Of a DNA stretch of 61,299 nucleotides, positions 24,924-33,300 are shown piece after piece. Location of the stretch: assembly GCA_015056055.1 (NCBI GenBank), contig SVHC01000017.1, positions 1-61,299 of the forward strand, in the 5' to 3' direction. Numbering within the stretch: the first letter of the stretch is position 1; each line of letters opens with the position of its first letter. The notes below the pieces were generated by a model. That model did not search any database and had not been told where the DNA came from. It saw only the letters and a program-made list of their open reading frames with translations. The translations under genes and the position numbers were made by a program. The DNA is from Clostridiales bacterium. GTDB taxonomy: Bacteria > Bacillota > Clostridia > Christensenellales > Aristaeellaceae.

Positions 24924-26504
24924 TTATCCGTCAATTTCTACGTTTTCAATGCCGAAAAGATTCTGTGCTGCGGTGATCGTCTGCCGCACGGGGCGCTCCA
25001 CTGCGGTGGTGGGTCGATCTTCCTCGCGGCGCATATTGACGGTAAGCGGCTCACCGAACGCCTCAGACAGAGCCTGAGCGATTTTTTCGGAGAAGCGGCT
25101 GAGCACGTTCATCTGCATGGCGTCTTTTCTGGCAAAAACCGTATGAATGCAGTTGCCTTCGCGCCTTTCGTAGCGCATGGCGGACAGCTGCGGCCGAATC
25201 ATCGGCATAGTGGCAACAAGAGCTTCCATGGCCTTGTCATAGGCTTCGGGCGCGGGTGCGCCGGGTGCCTGTGCGGCGGGCGTTTCGACCTTTGCCGGAG
25301 TCTCCTTCGGCGCGGCGGTTTTTTCGGTCTTTGCGGGTGCGGCCTGAACGACGGTGCGCGGCACAGATTCAAGTGCTTCAATGCGGGCGAGCATGCCTTC
25401 GAGGGAAGAACTTTCCTCCGGACGGCAGGCGCGCACGGTGCACAATTCCAGGGCGGCACGCGCGCTGGAAAGCCATTTCATGCGGGATTCCGCTTCGAGG
25501 AAAAGATCCGTGATCTGCGCAAGGCGGTTTTCCTGAATGTGGTTTGCCTGGTCGCGGTAGCGGTTTGCGTCTTCAACGGAAATTTCGAGCAGCTCGCACA
25601 GCGAGTCGGATGCGATGCGTGCAAGCAGAAGGGCGCGCAGGTGCTCGGAAACTTCGGCGGCAAAGGAGGCAAGGTCGCGTCCGTCGCGGATAAGTCGATC
25701 AATCAAAACGACGGCCGATTTTGCATCCATCGAAATCAGTGCATCCACATATTCAAACAGGAAGGAGCGACCGGCAGTGCCTGTCACGTTGCGCACTGTT
25801 TCGGCGGAAAGCTCCTCGTCCGCATAGGAAAGACACATATCCAGCAGGCTGAGTGCATCGCGCAGACCGCCTTCGGAATGCGCTGCAATCAGTTCCAGCG
25901 CTTCGGTTTCGGCGGTGCGATCAATCTTTTCCAGAATCTCGCGCATCAGCTCCACGATTACCGGCATAGGTACGCGGCGGAAGTCGAAACGCTGGCAGCG
26001 GGAAAGCACCGTTGCGGGCAGCTTTTTCGGCTCGGTGGTGGCGAGAATGAATACGACGTGTGCAGGCGGCTCTTCCAGCGTTTTCAAAAGCGCATTGAAT
26101 GCGGCGGGAGAGAGCATGTGAACTTCGTCGATGATGTATACCTTATAGCGGCCGTTGACCGGGGGATATTTCACGCGTTCGCGCAGCTCGCGGATTTCGT
26201 CTACGCCGTTGTTGGATGCGGCGTCGATTTCCACGATATCCAGATTGCTTTCGGTTGCGAGCTGGCGGCATGCGTCGCATGTGCCGCACGGTTCGCCGTC
26301 CACGGGACTTTGGCAATTGACAACTCGCGCAAATGCGCGGGCGGTGGTGGTTTTACCGGTGCCGCGGCTTCCGCAAAACAGGTACGCATGCGCGATGCGG
26401 CCGGTTTCAAGCTGCCGGGTCAGAACGCGCGTGATCATTTCCTGACCGCGGACATCCTTCAGGCTTGATGGGCGGAAGGCGCGGTACAGCGTCTGGTATG
26501 ACAT
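24924..26504 (-). CDS. dnaX: DNA polymerase III subunit gamma/tau
   Basis: Clamp-loader ATPase. The 526-residue protein has Walker A GSRGTGKTTTARAFA near residue 45, the zinc-binding CGTCDACRQL block, Walker B IIDEVHMLS, the sensor segment ATTEPKKLP with arginine finger LSRCQRFDF, and the lid helices. A Pro/Ala/Lys-rich linker (about residues 385-430) joins a short C-terminal tau-like domain. The start has AGAGGAG 7 bases upstream. It is divergent from murG. Confidence 0.95.
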   Translation of the reverse strand: MSYQTLYRAFRPSSLKDVRGQEMITRVLTRQLETGRIAHAYLFCGSRGTGKTTTARAFARVVNCQSPVDGEPCGTCDACRQLATESNLDIVEIDAASNNGVDEIRELRERVKYPPVNGRYKVYIIDEVHMLSPAAFNALLKTLEEPPAHVVFILATTEPKKLPATVLSRCQRFDFRRVPMPVIVELMREILEKIDRTAETEALELIAAHSEGGLRDALSLLDMCLSYADEELSAETVRNVTGTAGRSFLFEYVDALISMDAKSAVVLIDRLIRDGRDLASFAAEVSEHLRALLLARIASDSLCELLEISVEDANRYRDQANHIQENRLAQITDLFLEAESRMKWLSSARAALELCTVRACRPEESSSLEGMLARIEALESVPRTVVQAAPAKTEKTAAPKETPAKVETPAAQAPGAPAPEAYDKAMEALVATMPMIRPQLSAMRYERREGNCIHTVFARKDAMQMNVLSRFSEKIAQALSEAFGEPLTVNMRREEDRPTTAVERPVRQTITAAQNLFGIENVEIDG

Positions 26505-26534
26505 GGCGGCACTCCTCTTCTCATATAATCAAGC

Positions 26535-26609
26535 AATCGCTGATTTGGTCGACGGAGACATGGGCAGTGCCGGTTTCAACATCTGCCTTGGCTCATTCCA
26601 TCATCGATT
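26535..26609. repeat. Stem-closed intergenic element, copy A
   Basis: AATCGCTGAT (26535-26544) pairs with ATCATCGATT (26600-26609), 9 of 10 positions, enclosing 55 nt. Inside, GGCAG (26563-26567) can pair with CTGCC (26583-26587). It shares ordered blocks GACGG, GGC..TGCC, CATCTGC, GGCTCATT and ATCGAT with the element at 40445-40535. On the minus strand it would be part of the dnaX leader. Confidence 0.6.
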
Positions 26610-26651
26610 ACAGGTGTGCGCAAAATGCGCAGGGAATTACAGTTGTCTCTC

Positions 26652-26660
26652 ATTATAGCA
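26652..26660 (-). promoter_or_regulatory. Extended -10 promoter of dnaX
   Basis: Minus strand TGC-TATAAT (26660-26652); the -35 region is poor. Confidence 0.6.
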
Positions 26661-26730
26661 TATTTTGTCCAAATAATAACCTATATTGTAGATTGTTTTA
26701 CAAAAGTTCAATCCTTTGATCCGATTTTAA

Positions 26731-26739
26731 TGCTATAAT
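26731..26739 (+). promoter_or_regulatory. Extended -10 promoter of murG
   Basis: TGC-TATAAT (26731-26739), again without a convincing -35 box at the right distance. Confidence 0.6.
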
Positions 26740-26789
26740 AGTACCCGGCTGCATAAGAAGGCGGCACAAATCTTTGGAGGTCATATTGA

Positions 26790-27854
26790 ATGAAGCGTAT
26801 TATACTGACCGGCGGCGGTACGGCAGGTCATGTGACTCCCAATCTTGCATTGATTCCCCGGCTGAAAGAAGATGGCTGGGAGATTCACTATATCGGAACT
26901 GCGGACGGCATTGAGCGCAAACTTGTGGAAGCTGTTGACGGTGTTACCTATCATGCGGTGGCCAGCGGTAAACTGCGCCGCTATTTTGATGTGAAAAATT
27001 TCACCGATCCGTTCCGTGTGATCAAGGGCGCAGCGCAGGCAGCGGCACTGGTAAGGAAGATCAAACCCTCCATTGTTTTTTCCAAGGGTGGTTTTGTTTC
27101 CGTGCCGGTGGTTTACGGTGCTTTTATGAACGGCGTTCCTGTTGTGACGCATGAATCGGATATGACGCCCGGTCTGGCAAACCGAATCACTACGCCGTTT
27201 GCCAAGGCGGTTCTGTGCGCATTCCCGGAGGCGGCGGAACTGGTGGGCAAGAAAGGCCGCTATGCAGGACTTCCCATCCGCCCGGAAATTCTTTCCGGCA
27301 GCAGGGAAGAGGGAATTAAGCTGTTCGGCTTCAATGAATCCAAGCCGGTGCTGATGGTAATCGGCGGTTCGTCCGGTGCGGTGGCTATCAATAAGGCAGT
27401 GCGCGAGGCGCTTCCCAAGCTTACCGAGAATTTTCAGGTGCTGCATATCTGCGGCGCAAATCATATCTCGCAAAATCATGAAGGCATGCGCGATTATTGC
27501 CAGCGTGAATATCTGCATGAAGAATTGGCTCACGCCTATGCAATGGCGGATGTGATGATTTCCCGTGCGGGTGCCAGCGTCCTGTGCGAACTGCTGTCCC
27601 TGCGCAAGCCTGCGCTTCTGATTCCCTATCCCAAGGGAGCCAGCCGCGGCGACCAGATTATCAACGCGGCTTCGTTTGAAAAACGCGGACTGAGCCGCGT
27701 ACTCCAGCAGGAGAATATGACGGCGGAATCTCTGATTGCGCATGTGATCGATACTTATCGCAGCCGCGGTGATCTGATCGAGGCTATGGAGCGTGAACAG
27801 GGTGTCAACGGCATGGAAAACGCTCTGAGTGCAATTAAAGAGTTTGCCAAATAA
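26790..27854 (+). CDS. murG: Undecaprenyldiphospho-muramoylpentapeptide beta-N-acetylglucosaminyltransferase
   Basis: GT28 enzyme that adds GlcNAc to lipid I to make lipid II at the inner face of the membrane. At 354 residues the length is normal. The N-terminal glycine loop GGGTAGHVTPNLAL, FSKGGFVSVP, HESDMTPGLANR and the donor-site segment SRAGASVLCELL with IPYPKGASRGDQ are all present. GGAGG lies 9 bases before the ATG. It is not in a dcw-type cluster here, so it stands alone with its own terminator. Confidence 0.96.
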   Translation: MKRIILTGGGTAGHVTPNLALIPRLKEDGWEIHYIGTADGIERKLVEAVDGVTYHAVASGKLRRYFDVKNFTDPFRVIKGAAQAAALVRKIKPSIVFSKGGFVSVPVVYGAFMNGVPVVTHESDMTPGLANRITTPFAKAVLCAFPEAAELVGKKGRYAGLPIRPEILSGSREEGIKLFGFNESKPVLMVIGGSSGAVAINKAVREALPKLTENFQVLHICGANHISQNHEGMRDYCQREYLHEELAHAYAMADVMISRAGASVLCELLSLRKPALLIPYPKGASRGDQIINAASFEKRGLSRVLQQENMTAESLIAHVIDTYRSRGDLIEAMEREQGVNGMENALSAIKEFAK

Positions 27855-27870
27855 AATATTTGTGTTAAAA

Positions 27871-27903
27871 AATGCGGTTTCATTGGCGTGAAACCGCATT
27901 TTG
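27871..27903 (+). terminator. Intrinsic terminator of murG
   Basis: Stem AATGCGGTTTCA/TGAAACCGCATT (27871-27882 with 27889-27900) followed by TTTG. Confidence 0.85.
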
Positions 27904-27904
27904 C

Positions 27905-27933
27905 TTGCGAAATAAGAGTTTCTGTCATATAAT
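27905..27933 (+). promoter_or_regulatory. Sigma-A promoter of the SH3 protein gene
   Basis: TTGCGA (27905-27910), 17-bp spacer, TATAAT (27928-27933). Confidence 0.75.
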
Positions 27934-28001
27934 ACAGGTATACTATGGCTGTACGTATACGGCTGAAAGATTACTGTCAGAAAGTGAAGAGGAGTAAAGA
28001 T

Positions 28002-29390
28002 ATGCCGAATAAAAAATGGCTTGCAGGACTTCTTGCGGTTGTGCTGCTGCTCATAAGTCTGGTGCCTGCCGCATTGGCGGAAAGTGCTACAATTACCTCC
28101 AATACAAAGGTATATAAGGAGCCGAGAACGAGCTCTGCAAGCATAAGAGTTTCCAAGGGAATGAAGGTAACCATCGTTGCATACGGTACCGGTTCCTATT
28201 CCGATTGGGTGCGGATCAAGAATTCGTCCAATGGAGCGGTTGCCTATATCAAGGAAAAATACCTCTCCGGCGGTTCGGGTAATAACAGCGATAACGGCGG
28301 CGAAAACAAGGATACCACGTTCACGGCCTATGTTGCGGTCGATTCGCTGACGCTGTTCAAAGAGCCTTCCGGCACTGCGGATAAGATCGGTGCTCTCAGC
28401 TACGGCAGAGCCATTACCGTCCTTGGCACCAAAGGTTCCTGGGCGCAGATCAAGAATGCATCCGGTACGGGTTATGCGCTGATCGCAGGACTTTCCAAGA
28501 CCAAGCCGGACGATCCCATCACGGTTTATGCCGCGGAGGACGCCTATATTTATAAGAGCAATTCTTCTTCTTCGGGTCGCTACGGCAGCGTTCAGGCCGG
28601 TACAAAGGTAACGGTTTATGACATAAGCGGCAACTGGTGCAAGGTTGCCTACAACGGAACGGTTGCTTACATGAAGAAGTCCCAGCTGTCCTCGTCTCCG
28701 AAGGCTCCGGGCAATTCCGGCGGATATGAGGAGATTTCCAAAACGGGCTATGTCCAGGTGGAAACCCTGAAAGCATATTCCAGCTCCTCCACCAGTTCTT
28801 CCGTTGTGGCGATTCTGAACTACGGTACCTCCGTTCAGGTAAATGCTGTTTCCAAGAACGGAACCTGGGCTCGCTTTAAGTACAATGGCCAGGATGCATT
28901 TGTTCTCTGCTCCGGTCTGAGCACCACTCCGCTGAGCAGCAATCCCGGCGGCACGGCAAGACCCGGCGGCGGCAGCGTGCTTCTGGTGGACTGGTTCAAC
29001 AGCGATATTCAGTCGGTATTCTCTCCGGGAACAATGTGCGTTGTTACCGATATTGACAGCGGAATTTCCTGGAATGCCGTTCGTCGCAACAGCACCAACC
29101 ATGCAGACGTAGAGCCGCTTACGCAGGCTGATACGGATGCGATGCGTCGTGCCTGTGCGGATAAAAATGGCAACTGGACATATATCCGCCATGCAGTATG
29201 GGTAACGATCGATGGTCAGAAGTATGCCGGTTCCATCTATACTGAGCCGCACGGTGTAGGTCAGATTGATTCGAACGGATATGCAGGTCATCTGTGCATC
29301 CACTTCCTCAATTCCCGTACCCACGGTACGAATAAGGTCGATGCAGACCATCAGGCGATGGTTATGAAGGCCTATTATGCCGGCCAGTAA
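28002..29390 (+). CDS. Secreted multi-SH3 protein with an uncharacterised C-terminal domain
   Basis: A 462-residue exported protein. The signal peptide ends in PAALAES near residue 26. Four bacterial SH3-type repeats follow (about residues 27-90, 105-165, 170-230, 245-305), separated by Ser/Gly/Asn-rich linkers, as in wall-binding proteins. The last 130 residues form a separate domain starting LLVDWFNSD and containing ISWNAVRRNSTNHADVEPL and HLCIHFLNSRTHGTNKVDAD; conserved-looking His, Asp and Cys suggest an enzyme, perhaps acting on peptidoglycan, but I cannot name it. AGAGGAG precedes the ATG at 28002. Confidence 0.8.
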   Translation: MPNKKWLAGLLAVVLLLISLVPAALAESATITSNTKVYKEPRTSSASIRVSKGMKVTIVAYGTGSYSDWVRIKNSSNGAVAYIKEKYLSGGSGNNSDNGGENKDTTFTAYVAVDSLTLFKEPSGTADKIGALSYGRAITVLGTKGSWAQIKNASGTGYALIAGLSKTKPDDPITVYAAEDAYIYKSNSSSSGRYGSVQAGTKVTVYDISGNWCKVAYNGTVAYMKKSQLSSSPKAPGNSGGYEEISKTGYVQVETLKAYSSSSTSSSVVAILNYGTSVQVNAVSKNGTWARFKYNGQDAFVLCSGLSTTPLSSNPGGTARPGGGSVLLVDWFNSDIQSVFSPGTMCVVTDIDSGISWNAVRRNSTNHADVEPLTQADTDAMRRACADKNGNWTYIRHAVWVTIDGQKYAGSIYTEPHGVGQIDSNGYAGHLCIHFLNSRTHGTNKVDADHQAMVMKAYYAGQ

Positions 29391-29403
29391 TTTCCCGAAT
29401 TTC

Positions 29404-29437
29404 AAAGCCTGCCCTTGCAAAACAGGGGCAGGCTTTT
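29404..29437 (+). terminator. Intrinsic terminator
   Basis: Stem AAAGCCTGCCC/GGGCAGGCTTT (29404-29414 with 29426-29436) then TTTT. Confidence 0.9.
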
Positions 29438-29743
29438 TGTATGGTGATATGTGCAAAAAAAAATAGAAAAAATGTTTCGTGTATGTGTGATGTTTATGAT
29501 AGGTAAAATATAATTTTGTTAAGGGTTTGTGATAGACGGAAATGTTATGGTGTGTTAAAATGTACGATAGTTGAGTAGTTTCGGGACGATTTAAGTATAT
29601 AAGCCATCTATTAAGATGAGAAGAAGCATAGATTTTTTGTCAACGTTGTATGGAATCCATTGCTATATTGGTAGGATGGAGAAAATGCAGCTGAATAGCG
29701 CGACGAAGCCGATGTTTATTTTCAAAGATCGGAGGGCGAAGCT
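29438..29743 (+). other. AT-rich leader of the loaP-giant protein operon
   Basis: No gene is seen here. A likely promoter is TGT-TAAAAT at 29553-29561; a second TATAAT occurs at 29509-29514 with a poor -35. Downstream, CATCT-ATTA-AGATG (29605-29618) and the overlapping ATCTAT (29606-29611)/ATAGAT (29628-29633) followed by TTTTT are mutually exclusive hairpins, the second shaped like a weak terminator. LoaP proteins are known to act on hairpins in 5' leaders, so this is the natural place for its target. Confidence 0.5.
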
Positions 29744-30304
29744 ATGGGGAAATTAAGTGACTTTAAACATATATACTGCCTGTTTTGTCGAACGGGAGCG
29801 GAATACAGAATCTGTGAGGATATCCGCAAGAAATTCCCAGAGGTATATCCTCTGGCGGCAACGCAGGAAAAGCATAGAATAGTCAATAAGCATGATGAGA
29901 TAGATCGGCGAGTGTTTTTGCCGGGCTATCTTTTTCTTTATTCAAAAGATGTGGTGGATTTTGATTCGCTGCTCAGAATGGACGATATTTACAGAGTGCT
30001 GGGCGATAAAGATACTGCACATGAATTGCATAACAGCGACCGATCGTTTGCAGAATGGCTGCTGAGAAACAATGGTCTGATCGGAATATCCAGAATTACG
30101 AACCGGAACAACAAGATAACGATCAGGTCCGGACCTATGAAATACTTTGCAAAGAAGCTTGTGAAGTTGGATAAGCACACAAAGAATGCGCTGGTCAGAA
30201 TGGATTTCTTGGGGACAACCCGGGATGTGTGGTTGGCGTTTGAGTTTGATGACGAAGAAACGAATGAGAATATGGAGGAATATGAACATGAAAATGAAGG
30301 TTAG
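29744..30304 (+). CDS. loaP: LoaP-type NusG paralog (specialised antiterminator)
   Basis: A 186-residue protein with a NusG N-terminal domain (YCLFCRTGAEYRICEDI ... VFLPGYLFLYS) and a C-terminal KOW domain (ITIRSGPMKYFAKKLVKLDK, LVRMDFLG). Specialised NusG paralogs of the LoaP/UpxY kind bind a leader RNA and RNA polymerase and prevent premature termination over long operons. The start has GGAGG 10 bases upstream. Its 3' end overlaps the next start by 17 bp, so it is co-translated with the giant gene and presumably helps transcribe it. Its acidic tail (DDEETNENMEEYEHENE) is unusual. The region is AT-rich, pointing to transfer as a unit. Confidence 0.87.
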   Translation: MGKLSDFKHIYCLFCRTGAEYRICEDIRKKFPEVYPLAATQEKHRIVNKHDEIDRRVFLPGYLFLYSKDVVDFDSLLRMDDIYRVLGDKDTAHELHNSDRSFAEWLLRNNGLIGISRITNRNNKITIRSGPMKYFAKKLVKLDKHTKNALVRMDFLGTTRDVWLAFEFDDEETNENMEEYEHENEG

Positions 30305-33300
30305 AAATTTTGTGGCATACCTGCTGGTGCTGATGCTGATCAGCACTGATATTGCAGCAGTTGCGGAAGCGGCGATGAAAACATTGACCCTTCCCGCAGC
30401 GCTGAAGGTCATTGAAGAGGAATCGTTCTATGGCAATACCTCCATCGAAAAGGTTGTTGTGCCTGATGGGACGACCGAGATTCGCAGCGGGGCGTTTGCG
30501 AACAGTTCGCTGAAACAGATTGATATTCCCGCTTCAGTTCAAAGCATTGCTGCGGACGCGTTCAGCGGATGTGGGGATTTTGATGTAACCGCACCATATG
30601 GCAGCTATGCGTTTGACTGGGCTGCCCGGAAGGGAATTCTCATCATTGAATCCGCCCATCCGTATGCGGCCAATTCGGAGATTACATGGAACTATGTGCA
30701 TCCGACCGATGCAGATGAGCTGAAGATTACCTTCTCTTCGGATACTATGCTTGAAAATGGACATGACAAGCTGTTTATTACAGACTCCGCCGGAATGAAA
30801 AAAGAGTATACCGGTTCCGAACTTGCAGGTGCGGTTCTGACTCTGCCGGGCGACTCGTTTACACTCTTCTTGGATACTGATGTCAGCGTGCAGAAGTTTG
30901 GATTTAAAATTGTCTCGATTAAAGCTGTCACTAAAGAAACCGTTCCGGCTGGATTGAAGTATGCGCCCAGCACCGACGGTACATATATGATTATCACCGG
31001 TTATACAGGAAGCGCAAGTGAACTGATCATTCCTGGAAAGATCGAAGGAATACCTGTACTGGAGATTGACAATGAAGCTTTCTATAATTGTGATGGTCTG
31101 GTAAGTATCGATCTGACGAATACGTCGCTGACGAATATCGGTGATTATGCTTTCTATGATTGTGATAACTTGGCAAACATAACATTACCGGATACGCTGA
31201 CGAATATCGGTTTTTATGCTTTCGTTTCTTGTGATAGCTTGGCAAACATAACATTACCGGATACGCTGACGAATATCAGTGATACTGCTTTCTATGAGTG
31301 CAATTGTCTGGTAAGTATTGATCTGGCGAATACGTCGCTGACGAATATCAGTAATCATGCTTTCTCTTCTTGTGATAGCTTGGCAAACATAACATTACCG
31401 GATACGCTGACGAATATCGGTTATTCTGCTTTCTATTATTGCAATGGTCTGGTAAGTATCGATCTGGCGAATACGTCGCTGACGAATATCAGTACTTCTG
31501 CTTTCTCTTCTTGTGATAGCTTGGCAAACATAACATTACCGGATACGCTGACGAATATCGGAGAAAAAGCCTTCTATTCTTGTGCTAATTTGGAGAGCAT
31601 TAACCTTCCGGAGAGCCTTGTGAACATTGGCAACAACGCATTTAAAAACTGTCAGAATGTAGTTGCTGCTGTTGTTGAAAACAGCTATGCACATACGTGG
31701 TGTAAGAATAACGGGGTTAATTATGTGCTGGCAACTCCAACATCTACGGCAACACCGAAACCTACAGCAACTCCGGCACCTACGCCTACGCCGTTCCTGG
31801 CGGCTCCGCAGATTACTGTTGAGCAAACGAGTTATAAAAACATCACGATTGGCTGGAATGCTGTTGAAGGCGCTGAAGCCTATGATATATATTGTGCCAT
31901 CAGTGAAGATGGAGAATATGTATATATTGGTACAACTGCGGAATGTCGATTTACGCATAATGATTTGATGTGCAACACTGCGTATTATTATAAAGTGAAA
32001 GCACGAAATGAAAATGAGGAATCGGAATTCAGTAATCCGTTGTGTGTTATCACTGAAGAACAGCATATTCCCCTTGAAGCACCCGCAGGCGTATTGGTTC
32101 AGACTCTTAATGAAAGCCAACTGAAGATTACATGGAATACTGTGGTAAATGCAGATGGTTACAAAGTGTTCTGTGGAGATGTATTGCGTGCTACAGTGGT
32201 CGGAGGCAAGAAACAAGAATACATTTGTTCAGAGCTGGAAGCAAACACCAGATATGATTTCTGTGTGAAGGCATATGCATACAAAAATAATGGAGAAGAG
32301 GTAATAGGAACGGCTTCCAATTATGCCAGTGGAAAAACAGCTGATATTTTGAGCGTAGTTGCGACTGCGGAGAAGTCAGCCTTGCTGTTGTCTGAAGCTA
32401 TGGTTATAACTACCTCCGTGGAAGGAAATTATGGCGATTATACATACCGCTACACTGTGCGCAAAGGAACTGAGATAGTTGCTGCATCTGGTGAATGCGA
32501 GATGGGGCAGTACAGTTTTACACCTGATTCCTTAGGATCATACAATGTTGTTGTTGTTGTCACGGATTCTTTGGGCAGAACGGCTGGTTGTCAGATAGAT
32601 GAGATAATGGTCAGTGTCGATGAGCTGGTGGTTAATTCGGTCAACTGCGATAAAAGCATGATTATGTTGGGTGAAGCGATTACGCTTGCTGCGGATACGA
32701 ACCGCGCACAGGAAACATTGACGTATTCGGCAAATATCTATCGCGAAAATATTAAGGTCGACAATGTGATTGGCGTTGGAAAGTTGACATATACTCCGAG
32801 CGAAATTGGTACCTATTCCTTTGCAGTAGAGATTACGGACAGCTATGGCCAAAAGGAGTATGCATATCTGGACAATGCTGTGAAGGTGGTTCCGAAGTGG
32901 GGACTTGTGAATGTTACGCCGAATGCAACACAGCTCAATGCGGGTGAGAATTTAACGTTCACTGCAAAGATGACGGGAACTGTGGATGATGTAACGTTTG
33001 TTTATACAATCTATAAGGATTATCAGATTTATTTTGAAAGCGGCGAAACGAACCAGACTACTTTTAGCATACCTGTGAGTGAAACAGGAACATATAGATG
33101 CTTATGTACGGCAACGGATAAGAATTATACAAGGCAGGCGTTCAGCAGTTATGTAAGTGTCATACGGAATGATGTTGTGAATGACCTGTATACAACACCT
33201 ACACACGGAAATACATTGAATATAAATGATGTTGATGATAAAGATTCCGATGAGGTGCAAATTGCGCAAGGAGCTGTAACGATTACATGGGATAAACGTT

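Larger units (their letters stand above)
26505..26789. other. Divergent dnaX-murG intergenic region
   Basis: This 285-bp gap holds the dnaX promoter (minus), a leader of about 145 nt with a TGCGCA-TTT-TGCGCA hairpin (26618-26632), the stem-closed element at 26535-26609, and the murG promoter (plus). No tRNA or SRP RNA core motif was found. Confidence 0.7.

Noticed and set aside
25300-25340. Slippery A-run in dnaX that could give a shorter gamma form by frameshifting.
   Set aside because: The run is only six A in an unfavourable phase (GAA AAA ACC) and no stimulatory stem or Shine-Dalgarno-like element was evident.
26580-26600. Possible 4.5S/SRP RNA upstream of dnaX: the minus strand reads AGCCAAGGCAGATG, as in E. 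coli 4.5S RNA.
   Set aside because: The essential GGTCCGGAAGGAAGCAGC core and symmetric loop are absent; the shared block is also explained by homology to the element at 40.45 kb.
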